NCBI GenBank assembly: GCA_003155465.1
Contig: PMCR01000406.1
Location: 1 to 6,699, forward strand
Direction: 5' to 3'
From: Myxococcales bacterium
Lineage (GTDB): Bacteria; Myxococcota; Polyangia; Fen-1088
DNA: 6,699 bases
Shown: in pieces, positions 1 through 5,262 of the stretch
Position numbering within the stretch: the stretch's first letter is position 1
Layout: every line of letters begins with the position of its first letter
Program-made: the position numbers and the translations under genes
Notes under the pieces: generated by a model
What the model saw: only the letters and a program-made list of their open reading frames with translations
What the model was told of the DNA's origin: nothing
The model's database searches: none

Positions 1-656
1 CGCCGCAGCCTCGGGGCCAAGAGCTCACGGAAAAGCGCCGGCGGCACGACCGCCGGGGAAGCCGAGGGATCGAACACGACGCAGAGGTGCGCTCCGGCTT
101 CCAGCTGCGCTTGCCCAAACCTCACCGCCACATCCGCAGCGAAATCCAGCAACCGCTCGAAGGCTTCCGGCTCGTCCACCGCAGCAAAGAGGGCTCGCTC
201 GGCCCCGAGCAGCTGGCAAGCCAGGGTCATCGGTCCCAGCACGCAACCCGCTACCAGCACGCGATTTTCCAACCGCTGCCTGAGCAGCCGGGCCGCCTCC
301 AAAAGAACGGGCATGCGGCCAGCCTTGCTGGGATTCGGAATTGCAAGCTCGGCGACGGCGGCCGGGTGTTCGATTGCAAAGTGCTCGACCGACGGGTAGC
401 CGTCCTTTGGGAAGCGCAGGCGAGAACCCAGCGCCTCGGTTTCCACGTTGACGTCCAACAGAGCGAAGACAGCATCGTGGCGGTAGCGTTCCAGAGCCGA
501 GACTTGGCACTGGGCCAGAACAGCGGCGTCCGTAAGATAGCGTTCTAGAGGCACCCCCGCGATTCTCGCGGCGTGCCCGAAGATCTGCGGGATGACCGGA
601 ACCCTGTCGCTGGGGGTGAAATGAACCGCCGCAAGGATTCGTTCGAGCCCGGTCAT
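1..656 (-). CDS. MtaA/CmuA-type corrinoid methyltransferase (uroporphyrinogen decarboxylase fold), partial
   Basis: The frame starts at ATG 656 and stays open to the left edge, giving 218 residues of a protein that is usually about 340. The opening MTGLERILAAVHF and the R-V-P-V-I-P segment at 18-23 are typical of the uroporphyrinogen decarboxylase superfamily. The D-x-N-V-E-x-E-A-L-G stretch at 68-77, the G-P-M-T-L-A segment at 141-146 and the F-D-P-S-A-S stretch at 195-200 point to the MtaA/MtbA/CmuA branch rather than haem-pathway HemE. Members of this branch are cytoplasmic zinc enzymes that move methyl groups between a corrinoid protein and a thiol or folate acceptor. The C-terminal zinc ligands would lie outside the window, so catalytic competence cannot be judged. 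The start overlaps the stop of the corrinoid protein gene (ATGA, 653-656), with GGAAG about 10 nt upstream, which implies translational coupling. The substrate is unknown. Confidence 0.85.
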   Translation of the reverse strand, partial: MTGLERILAAVHFTPSDRVPVIPQIFGHAARIAGVPLERYLTDAAVLAQCQVSALERYRHDAVFALLDVNVETEALGSRLRFPKDGYPSVEHFAIEHPAAVAELAIPNPSKAGRMPVLLEAARLLRQRLENRVLVAGCVLGPMTLACQLLGAERALFAAVDEPEAFERLLDFAADVAVRFGQAQLEAGAHLCVVFDPSASPAVVPPALFRELLAPRLR

Positions 657-1279
657 CGCCGCAGCTCTTCCAGAAAGTGGACGCAGTCGAAGGCATCACG
701 AGCAACGTAGTCGACGTTCAACGCCTCCGCTGTGCACTGCTTGAGGGCAGCTCCGCCAGCCACGACTGCCACATCGGAGAGGCCGCGCTCGCGCAGCAGT
801 CCGCGCAGCTGGCGCACCAGCGGAACAACGGGACTGATGAGCCCGCTTGCCAGCACGGCGAAAGCATGTTCCCGCGCGGCGGCGGCGACCATCTCAGCGA
901 CGGGGCAGTCCTTGCCGCAATCAACGACCCGGAAGCCCTTGGTGGTCAGCACCATACCAGTGATGTTCTTGCCCAGATCGTGGACATCGCCCTGCGGTGT
1001 GGCGATGACCACCGTGCCGCGCGTGCCAGGAATCGCGCCCTCGGGAAACGCCTCGCGCGCCACCGCCATCGCCGCGCGGCCGGTTAGCATGATCTCCAGC
1101 AGGTTGAACTGCTCGGTCGTGCACTTGGCGCTCATGCCATCCATGGCGGCCTCGAGCCCTTCAACCAGCAAACGCTGCCCGTCGGGTCGCGATGCCCGCA
1201 CCCTGCGCGCCTCCGCGAGCGCGGCCTCGGAGTCTCCATCGAGGAGGTGCGCGACGAGCGTGCTCAGCGTGGCGTCCAT
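653..1279 (-). CDS. Corrinoid (cobalamin-binding) methyltransferase protein, MtaC/MtbC-like
   Basis: This 208-residue protein is a methyl carrier whose cobalamin accepts a methyl group from a substrate-specific methyltransferase and passes it to a MtaA-like partner, here encoded next door. Residues 1-85 form the helical cap domain (L-L-D-G-D-S-E-A at 12-19, then an A-M-D-G-M segment). Residues 87-208 form the Rossmann-like B12 domain. The base-off/His-on motif G-D-V-H-D-L-G-K-N is at 97-105, so His100 should be the lower cobalt ligand. The S-G-L-I-S-P stretch at 145-150 and G-G-A at 175-177 are the expected later cobalamin contacts. The frame is open upstream to an ATG at 1408, but those 43 extra residues are arginine- and cysteine-rich and unlike the family. 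ATG 1279 gives the usual length and family N-terminus. It is the first gene of a coupled pair with the downstream methyltransferase. No catalytic MtaB/MttB-type subunit is visible. Confidence 0.9.
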   Translation of the reverse strand: MDATLSTLVAHLLDGDSEAALAEARRVRASRPDGQRLLVEGLEAAMDGMSAKCTTEQFNLLEIMLTGRAAMAVAREAFPEGAIPGTRGTVVIATPQGDVHDLGKNITGMVLTTKGFRVVDCGKDCPVAEMVAAAAREHAFAVLASGLISPVVPLVRQLRGLLRERGLSDVAVVAGGAALKQCTAEALNVDYVARDAFDCVHFLEELRR

Positions 1280-1291
1280 GCAGCTCGTGAA

Positions 1292-1319
1292 AGTATACGT
1301 CGCCTCATCGACTGGGCAA
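1292..1319 (-). promoter_or_regulatory. Sigma-70-type promoter of the corrinoid/methyltransferase pair
   Basis: On the minus strand there is TTGCCC (1319-1314) as -35, a 16-nt spacer and TATACT (1297-1292) as -10. The -10 differs from consensus at one base and the -35 at two. The predicted start is near 1285-1286, leaving only 6-7 nt before the ATG at 1279, so the transcript would be nearly leaderless. No good Shine-Dalgarno sequence precedes that ATG, which fits. This is a sequence match only. Confidence 0.55.
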
Positions 1320-1612
1320 CCAGAGAGCGTCGCCTTGGCCCGTCGCTGGCGTGAGCAGCGGGCACCGGCCGACCAGTGAAGGTCACACAGGACGACGACA
1401 GCAGACACAAAGGACGCCAGATTGTCATGAGCCCAGGGGTAGACCTATTCGGGAGCGTTGTAGATGCATCTTTCCCTGCGTGAGCCGGGAAACGTCGAGC
1501 AGCTTCTCCACCATCTGTGTGAGATGCTTAGAAGTCGCGACAAACGCGCCTCTGAATCATCTGCGCGACTCTTGCGTGATCCTCACCGCGCCACTGCGAG
1601 CCCGGGTACGCG

Positions 1613-1626
1613 TTACCAGATGGTAA
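1613..1626. promoter_or_regulatory. Inverted repeat TTACCA-GA-TGGTAA, candidate enhancer-binding-protein site
   Basis: This is a perfect 6-bp inverted repeat with a 2-bp centre. Its centre is about 162 bp upstream of the predicted sigma-54 transcript start near 1782. That is within the 100-200 bp range where NtrC-family activators usually bind. I see only one copy, whereas such activators often use two, and I cannot name the activator. Confidence 0.4.
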
Positions 1627-1683
1627 GGCCTCGCTGGTGGGGTGGTACGAAATGGGGACAGCGTCGCGCTAACCGCAACTTCG

Positions 1684-1697
1684 CGTGATCCGTGATC
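1684..1697. repeat. Tandem heptamer CGTGATC x2
   Basis: CGTGATC occurs twice in tandem at 1684-1690 and 1691-1697. A third copy lies at 1576-1582 within GCGTGATCC. The tandem pair is about 60 bp upstream of the -24 element of the sigma-54 promoter. It could be an activator or bending-protein site, or chance in short GC-rich DNA. Confidence 0.3.
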
Positions 1698-1715
1698 CTG
1701 GGACAACAAGCAGGC

Positions 1716-1737
1716 CTGGCCGGCAACGGGCGGCCAG
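1716..1737. repeat. Inverted repeat CTGGCC-N10-GGCCAG
   Basis: Perfect 6-bp arms at 1716-1721 and 1732-1737 flank a 10-bp centre, one helical turn. It lies 19 bp upstream of the -24 element of the sigma-54 promoter. It could be an operator or a hairpin. The arms are GC-rich, so chance is a real possibility. Confidence 0.3.
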
Positions 1738-1755
1738 ACACCGGCGACCGCCGAC

Positions 1756-1771
1756 CGGCACAATTATTGCT
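1756..1771 (+). promoter_or_regulatory. Sigma-54 (RpoN) -24/-12 promoter of the STAS gene
   Basis: CGGCAC (1756-1761), a 5-nt spacer and TTGCT (1767-1771) match the sigma-54 consensus TGGCAC-N5-TTGCW at all but the first base. The invariant GG (1757-1758) and GC (1769-1770) are separated by exactly 10 nt, as required. The predicted transcript start near 1782 gives a leader of about 64 nt to the ATG at 1846. Such a promoter needs an ATP-driven bacterial enhancer-binding protein; none is encoded in the window. Confidence 0.7.
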
Positions 1772-1831
1772 CAACACCCGGCCAGGCTTCCACGACATGC
1801 GGGGAAGCCGACGAGGATCCCTTGAAGCAAG

Positions 1832-1836
1832 AGGAG
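1832..1836 (+). promoter_or_regulatory. Ribosome-binding site AGGAG that fixes the STAS start
   Basis: AGGAG ends 9 nt before ATG 1846. A competing ATG at 1839 lies only 2 nt after it, too close for initiation, and opens a different frame with no family resemblance. This decides for the start at 1846. Confidence 0.75.
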
Positions 1837-1845
1837 TAATGACAA

Positions 1846-2145
1846 ATGGAATTCTCGACGAGCAAAGCGAATGGCGTGGCTACCCTTCGCATCGCGGGCG
1901 AGCTGGACGCGGTCACGACCGCGGACCTTCGCCCGTCGGTCAACGCCCTGGTTGCCGAGCGGCATTCCCGCGTCGTGGTCGATGTGTCGGGTTTGCGCAT
2001 CATTGACAGCACGGGTGTGGGCGCAGTGGTGTCCTTGTACAAAAAGACCAGGGAGTACGGCGGCGTGGTAACCGTGCAAGGTCTGCGCGATCAGCCGTTG
2101 GCGATCTTCAAGCTTCTACGCATGGATCGCGTTCTGGCAGCGTGA
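1846..2145 (+). CDS. STAS-domain anti-sigma factor antagonist (SpoIIAA/RsbV type)
   Basis: This 99-residue single-domain cytoplasmic protein matches the STAS fold from end to end. The pattern is: first strand V-A-T-L-R-I-A-G-E-L-D at 11-21, central strand V-V-V-D-V-S-G-L at 43-50, then D-S-T-G-V-G at 54-59. Ser55 is the site that a serine kinase anti-sigma factor phosphorylates in this family. Unphosphorylated antagonist binds the anti-sigma/kinase partner and releases that partner's target. The final segment I-F-K-L-L-R-M-D-R-V-L at 87-97 is the usual C-terminal helix ending. The length is normal and the start is supported by AGGAG. No kinase (RsbW-like), PP2C phosphatase (RsbU-like) or sigma factor gene is adjacent, so its partner is unknown. 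Its sigma-54 promoter implies control by a specific signal. Confidence 0.92.
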   Translation: MEFSTSKANGVATLRIAGELDAVTTADLRPSVNALVAERHSRVVVDVSGLRIIDSTGVGAVVSLYKKTREYGGVVTVQGLRDQPLAIFKLLRMDRVLAA

Positions 2146-2164
2146 CGGCGCATGGTACTGGGCG

Positions 2165-2210
2165 GATGCAGAGTGACGAAAGCAAGAGCCCAGCTCGAGC
2201 CTGCCGTTGA
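2165..2210. repeat. 46-bp direct repeat, copy A
   Basis: The sequence from GATGCAGAGTG to CTGCCGTTGA recurs in the same orientation at 5075-5120 with 39 of 46 bases identical. All seven differences are transitions. This copy is intergenic, between the STAS stop and the end of the nitric oxide reductase gene, ending 20 nt before that stop codon. It contains a 4-bp hairpin, GAGC-CCA-GCTC, at 2186-2196. On the minus strand it immediately follows the reductase gene, so it could also act on the 3' end of that mRNA. Confidence 0.75.
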
Positions 2211-2230
2211 AATACTTTCTGCATACCCTT

Positions 2231-4531
2231 CTATGAAGTTGCGGCCGGTTCACCGGCAGGCCGTCTGCCAAGAACCCGCAGCACAGTCATGAGCACCAGC
2301 GGGACTACGCCCGCCACGATGAAGACCACGTCGGCACCGATGCGCAGCCATTCCAGTACGTGAAACGGCCCGCTCATCAGAAAGGTCAGCCGCCGGGCAT
2401 GCCAGTATCCGTTGGTGAGCGAGTCGGCAAGTTGAAGCACGCCGCCCGGAAAGAGATCGATGGCCATCATCAACGCCAGGCCCACATTGAGCCCCCAGAA
2501 ACTGAGCTTGACCAGAGGTTCGGTTCGCTTCCACCCAGGGTTGTCGGACAAACAGCGCAGGCAGAACACCAGCACGGCCAGAGCGAGCAGTCCAAAGACG
2601 CCGAACATGGCCGCGTGACCGTGGTTGGCCGTCAAAAGCGTGCCCACTTCGAAATACGACACTATGGGCAGATTGATCAGGAACCCGAACACACCTGCCC
2701 CGACGAAGTTCCAGAAGCCCACGGCCATCAGGAAGTAGATGGTCCACTTGTGGTTCGCGGCGACCGTACGCACAGAGGGCTCGGCGCGCAGGTGGCGCAG
2801 ACGGATGAAGTCCCACGCATCCAGGGTCAGCAGGGTGAGTGGAACGACCTCCATGGCCGAAAAGCAGGCGGCCAGGCCCATGTTCAGGGTGCCCTGCCCA
2901 GTGAAATACCAGTGGTGGCCAGTACCGATGATTCCCGCCGCGAGAAACAGAATGGCGTCCAGGTACACCATGCGAGTGGCGGTGCGCACCGACACCAGGC
3001 CAAGCTGGCGGAACATGACAGCCACCAGCACCGTGGCGAACAGTTCGAAGAAGCCCTCGACCCACAGATGGATGATCCAGAAACGCCAATTGTCGATGAC
3101 TGCGAAATTGGTACGCGGTCCAAAGAACAGCGCCGGCAAGTAAAACAAAGGAATGGCCACGGCGGCATAGAGAAACAGCGAGGACAGTTGCCCGCGCTCC
3201 GGTTGCCGCATCGCCGGCCGCAACGCGCGGAACATCAGCACCAGCCAGCCGACCAGTCCCGCGGCCAGCAGGAATTGCCAGAAGCGGCCCAGGTCCAGGT
3301 ACTCCGAGCCCTGGTGCCCCAGCCAGAACCAAAGTGTCCCCAGCTTGTTGTTGATGCCGAGAAACTCACCCCCGAGACTGCCCAGCACGACAACGGTCAG
3401 TGCGGCCAGCAACAGGAGGACGCCGGTTCGCTGGCCCTTGGGCTCGCCGCCACCCACCAGAGGAGCCATGAATACACCGCCCGCCACCCAGGCCGTCGCA
3501 ATCCAGAAGATAGCCAGTTGAAGATGGTACGTGCGCAGCAGGTTGTACGGCAGGAAGGCTGAGATATCGATCCCGTAGAACGCGCCGGGCTCGACCCGGT
3601 AGTGCGCCAGGCCGCCGCCCACCAGGACCTGAAGCAGGAAGAGAACGACCACCACGGCGAAGTACAGTCCCGCCGCGCGCTGGCTGGGGGTGATGGTCCA
3701 GCTCAGCAAGGGACTGTCGTACACGTGTTGCGCCTGGCGTTCGCCGTGCCAGCCGAGATAGTCGAATCGCCCGACCAAGAACAGCACTGCGCCCAGGCCG
3801 GCCAGCAGCGTAATCAGACTCAACGCGCTCCACAGATAGGTCGAGGCAGTCGGGTGGTTTCCCGCTGCCGGATCATAGGGGAAGTTGTTGGTGTACGAAT
3901 ACTCCTTGCCGGGACGTTGGGCGGTCGCGGCCCAAGCCGCCCAAGCGAAGTACGAAGTGAGCGCCGCCAGCTCCCTAGGGTCGCTGATGTATCCGCGCGC
4001 CAGCCCCGGCGCGGGCTTGTCGCCTGAAAAGTAGCTCGACCATTCCCTCTTCTGGATGGCGTAGGCGGCGACCTCCCCTGGTGCGAAGACCAGGGTGTCG
4101 CTCTCGGCGTGGTAACGATTTTGCTTCAACGTTCGCCGCGTGAGCTCTGCGGTTTCCGCAGCTGCGCCCATCTCCAGGGCCTCGAACGGCCGGCCGAATC
4201 GCTCTCCGGCAATGGTGTCGCGCATGATCTCGGTCAGGCGATGCAGGTACTCCGCGCTGTAGTCCGGGCCGAGGTAAGCGCCGTGGCCCCACAGGGTGCC
4301 GTGTTCCATGAGAGCGTACTTGAGGAAGACCTCCTGTCCGGCTCCAATGTCGTCGCGGGTGAAAATGGTCGCGTCCAATTCGTCCGTGACCCGTCCCGGG
4401 ATGGGCGGCGCATTGCTGTAGGTCTTTACGGTCAAGAACGACAGCACAGCGAACCCGATGACCATCACCAGGATCACGCCATGGCGCCACCACGCCGACA
4501 AAGGGGAACTCTCGGACACGGGGTTCGTCAT
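2231..4531 (-). CDS. norZ: Quinol-dependent nitric oxide reductase (qNOR)
   Basis: This 766-residue single-subunit enzyme (also called norB) reduces 2 NO to N2O with electrons from membrane quinol. The length is normal. An N-terminal membrane helix at about 17-36 leads to a periplasmic cytochrome-c-like domain (about 40-230) without CxxCH, as expected for the quinol form. About 13 more membrane segments follow. Candidate haem b ligands are His336 (T-Y-H-L-Q-L-A) and His637/His639 (A-N-H-G-H-A). The non-haem iron ligands appear intact: His488 and Glu492 in H-L-W-V-E-G, and the pair His539-His540 in G-T-G-H-H-W-Y. Glu561 in M-E-V-V-P-L is also kept. The paired histidines argue against a nitric oxide dismutase relative. 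The start is set by AAGGA (4539-4543), 7 nt upstream. The gene follows a truncated oxidoreductase fragment by 124 nt and probably has its own promoter. No NorC or accessory nor genes are present. Confidence 0.95.
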   Translation of the reverse strand: MTNPVSESSPLSAWWRHGVILVMVIGFAVLSFLTVKTYSNAPPIPGRVTDELDATIFTRDDIGAGQEVFLKYALMEHGTLWGHGAYLGPDYSAEYLHRLTEIMRDTIAGERFGRPFEALEMGAAAETAELTRRTLKQNRYHAESDTLVFAPGEVAAYAIQKREWSSYFSGDKPAPGLARGYISDPRELAALTSYFAWAAWAATAQRPGKEYSYTNNFPYDPAAGNHPTASTYLWSALSLITLLAGLGAVLFLVGRFDYLGWHGERQAQHVYDSPLLSWTITPSQRAAGLYFAVVVVLFLLQVLVGGGLAHYRVEPGAFYGIDISAFLPYNLLRTYHLQLAIFWIATAWVAGGVFMAPLVGGGEPKGQRTGVLLLLAALTVVVLGSLGGEFLGINNKLGTLWFWLGHQGSEYLDLGRFWQFLLAAGLVGWLVLMFRALRPAMRQPERGQLSSLFLYAAVAIPLFYLPALFFGPRTNFAVIDNWRFWIIHLWVEGFFELFATVLVAVMFRQLGLVSVRTATRMVYLDAILFLAAGIIGTGHHWYFTGQGTLNMGLAACFSAMEVVPLTLLTLDAWDFIRLRHLRAEPSVRTVAANHKWTIYFLMAVGFWNFVGAGVFGFLINLPIVSYFEVGTLLTANHGHAAMFGVFGLLALAVLVFCLRCLSDNPGWKRTEPLVKLSFWGLNVGLALMMAIDLFPGGVLQLADSLTNGYWHARRLTFLMSGPFHVLEWLRIGADVVFIVAGVVPLVLMTVLRVLGRRPAGEPAATS

Positions 4532-4545
4532 TGAAGGTTCCTTCA
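4532..4545. repeat. Inverted repeat TGAAGG-TT-CCTTCA over the qNOR ribosome-binding site
   Basis: Perfect 6-bp arms with a 2-bp centre lie directly against the qNOR start codon and include the AAGGA ribosome-binding site. A DNA-binding repressor could use it. A 2-nt loop is too tight for a full RNA hairpin, so an RNA role is less likely. It is not a good match to the FNR/NNR box TTGAT-N4-ATCAA. Confidence 0.3.
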
Positions 4546-4553
4546 GGGGGCTG

Positions 4554-4580
4554 GCTATAGGGTCGAAATTCGATGCGCAA
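4554..4580 (-). promoter_or_regulatory. Possible sigma-70 promoter of the qNOR gene
   Basis: On the minus strand TTGCGC (4580-4575) and TATAGC (4559-4554) are separated by 15 nt, shorter than the ideal 17. The palindrome TCGAA-A-TTCGA (4563-4573) fits exactly within the spacer, as expected of a repressor site. The predicted start lies about 15 nt upstream of the ATG at 4531. This is a moderate match only. Confidence 0.3.
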
Positions 4581-4587
4581 CTGCATC
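4563..4587. promoter_or_regulatory. Overlapping inverted repeats upstream of qNOR, candidate operator
   Basis: Two perfect inverted repeats share bases: TCGAA-A-TTCGA at 4563-4573 and GATGC-N6-GCATC at 4572-4587. The second resembles NsrR half-sites (GATGC/GCATC), but the spacing is shorter than the NsrR consensus, so I do not assign a regulator. Nitric oxide reductase genes are commonly controlled by NO-sensing regulators such as NsrR, NorR or NNR. Confidence 0.35.
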
Positions 4588-4655
4588 CCTATGTGCCGGG
4601 AAAAACGCACGGGACGAGGACCGGCAGCAACTGGTGGGATTTCCGAATTGGCTAT

Positions 4656-5159
4656 TCAGGCCTGCACCCGCAGGTAGCGTTCTACTGAAGCGGCGGCAGT
4701 GGAGCCCGCGGCCGCGGCTGTGGCGATCATCTTGACCTTGCCTGGATAGGCCACGAAGTCGCCAGCCGCAAACACGCCCGCAACCGCGGTGCGCATGGAG
4801 GAGTCCACTGGCAGATGGCTTCCTTCCAGGCTCAGATTCAGATCCCATTGGGCCAGTCCGCCCAGATCCGGCACCTGACCGATGCCGACCAGCAGCAGAT
4901 CCGCGGAGATCTCGTACACCTCCTGCCCGTGCACCGCCACCAGCACATGGTCCAGTACGCCATTTCCGCCCAACCCGACCACCTCTGCCTCAGTCATCAC
5001 TTGCACGCCCGACGCGCCCAATCGCTCCAAAGAGGATTGCGCGAAAACGCTGCTATCGGCCTGTCCAAGGCGAGAATGCGGAGTGACGAGAGCAGAAGCC
5101 CAGCTTGAGTCTGCCGTTGACACCATGCTGCGGCCCAGTTGTAGCCGATCAGGCGTCAT
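4656..5159 (-). pseudogene. C-terminal fragment of a type-2 ferredoxin-NADP reductase / thioredoxin-reductase-like flavoprotein
   Basis: The open frame has 167 codons, but family resemblance begins only near residue 34. S-A-D-L-L-L-V-G-I-G (85-94) leads to the FAD-contacting G-V-F-A-A-G-D-F-V-A-Y-P-G-K-V-K-M-I-A-T stretch (128-147). That stretch is the hallmark of the C-terminal FAD domain in this roughly 340-residue family. The N-terminal GxGxxG FAD motif and most of the NADPH domain are missing. FAD binding needs both ends, so this cannot be an active enzyme alone. Residues 14-29 are encoded by repeat copy B, and residues 1-13 match nothing I recognise. The ATG overlaps the stop of the receiver-domain remnant (ATGA, 5156-5159). 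Residues 1-13 may therefore be the start of a different, lost gene fused through the repeat to this fragment. Confidence 0.75.
5075..5120. repeat. 46-bp direct repeat, copy B
   Basis: This copy has the same orientation as 2165-2210 and differs from it by seven transitions. It lies inside the truncated oxidoreductase frame, at the point where family resemblance ends. It contains the hairpin AAGC-CCA-GCTT (5096-5106). Compared with copy A, the outer G-C pair has become A-T on both sides, a compensatory change. The two copies bracket about 2.9 kb that includes the whole qNOR gene. Confidence 0.75.
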
Positions 5160-5262
5160 GGCACCTCATCGAGAATCTCACCCAGTTTCTCCAGGCTTGG
5201 CGGTTTTGCGAGGTGTCTCTTGAACCCCGCCGCCGCCGCTCGTTCCAGATTCTCTGAACACC
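5156..5262 (-). pseudogene. Receiver (REC) domain C-terminal remnant, out of frame with the sensor
   Basis: In a minus-strand frame different from that of the sensor, the codons from about 5257 encode S-E-N-L-E-R-A-A-A-A-G-F-K-R-H-L-A-K-P-P-, followed by a short helix and a stop at 5156-5158. The pattern A-A-G-F-x-x-H-L-x-K-P is the end of a response-regulator receiver domain. The Lys of K-P is the conserved phosphorylation-switch lysine. The phospho-acceptor Asp and the rest of the fold are absent. It looks like the last piece of a hybrid histidine kinase whose centre has been deleted. The right-hand boundary is approximate. Confidence 0.65.

Larger units (their letters stand above)
1280..1845. 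other. Divergent intergenic control region without a convincing gene
   Basis: This 566-bp stretch separates the minus-strand corrinoid operon from the plus-strand STAS gene. Several frames of 60-105 codons are open here. None has a ribosome-binding site with a plausible protein: the translations are rich in Arg, Pro and Ser and resemble no family I know. It contains the minus-strand sigma-70 promoter near 1292-1319, a 10-bp palindrome AGATGCATCT at 1462-1471, three copies of CGTGATC, two inverted repeats (1613-1626 and 1716-1737) and the sigma-54 promoter at 1756-1771. Positions 1320-1612 show nothing else I can support. Confidence 0.6.

Noticed and set aside
25..705. 226-codon minus-strand open frame in the methyltransferase region
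   Set aside because: The frame starting at ATG 656 encodes an unmistakable UroD-fold protein; this one is out of frame and low-complexity.
732..1379. 215-codon plus-strand open frame opposite the corrinoid gene
   Set aside because: It is antisense to the well-supported corrinoid protein and its translation is Ser/Arg/Ala-rich without any domain.
1280..1408. Longer start for the corrinoid protein at ATG 1408
   Set aside because: The 43 added residues are unlike the family N-terminus, and a good promoter (1292-1319) lies inside the extension.
2186..2196. Hairpin after the qNOR stop as a rho-independent terminator
   Set aside because: The stem is only 4 bp and no run of T follows in the minus-strand direction, only a loose TTGCTTT.
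2360..3562. 400-codon open frame on the plus strand opposite the nitric oxide reductase gene
   Set aside because: It is fully antisense to a clear qNOR gene. Its translation is rich in His, Gln and Arg with no recognisable family, and it is a shadow of third-position GC bias.
2231..4531. Cytochrome-c-type (NorB of NorCB) reductase
   Set aside because: The protein has the long N-terminal extension of the quinol form, is about 766 residues, and no norC gene is adjacent.
4583..4597. Possible sigma-54 promoter upstream of qNOR (GGCAC...GATGC on the minus strand)
   Set aside because: GG and GC are 11 nt apart instead of 10 and the -12 half lacks TTGC, so it is probably chance. NorR control therefore has no sequence support here.
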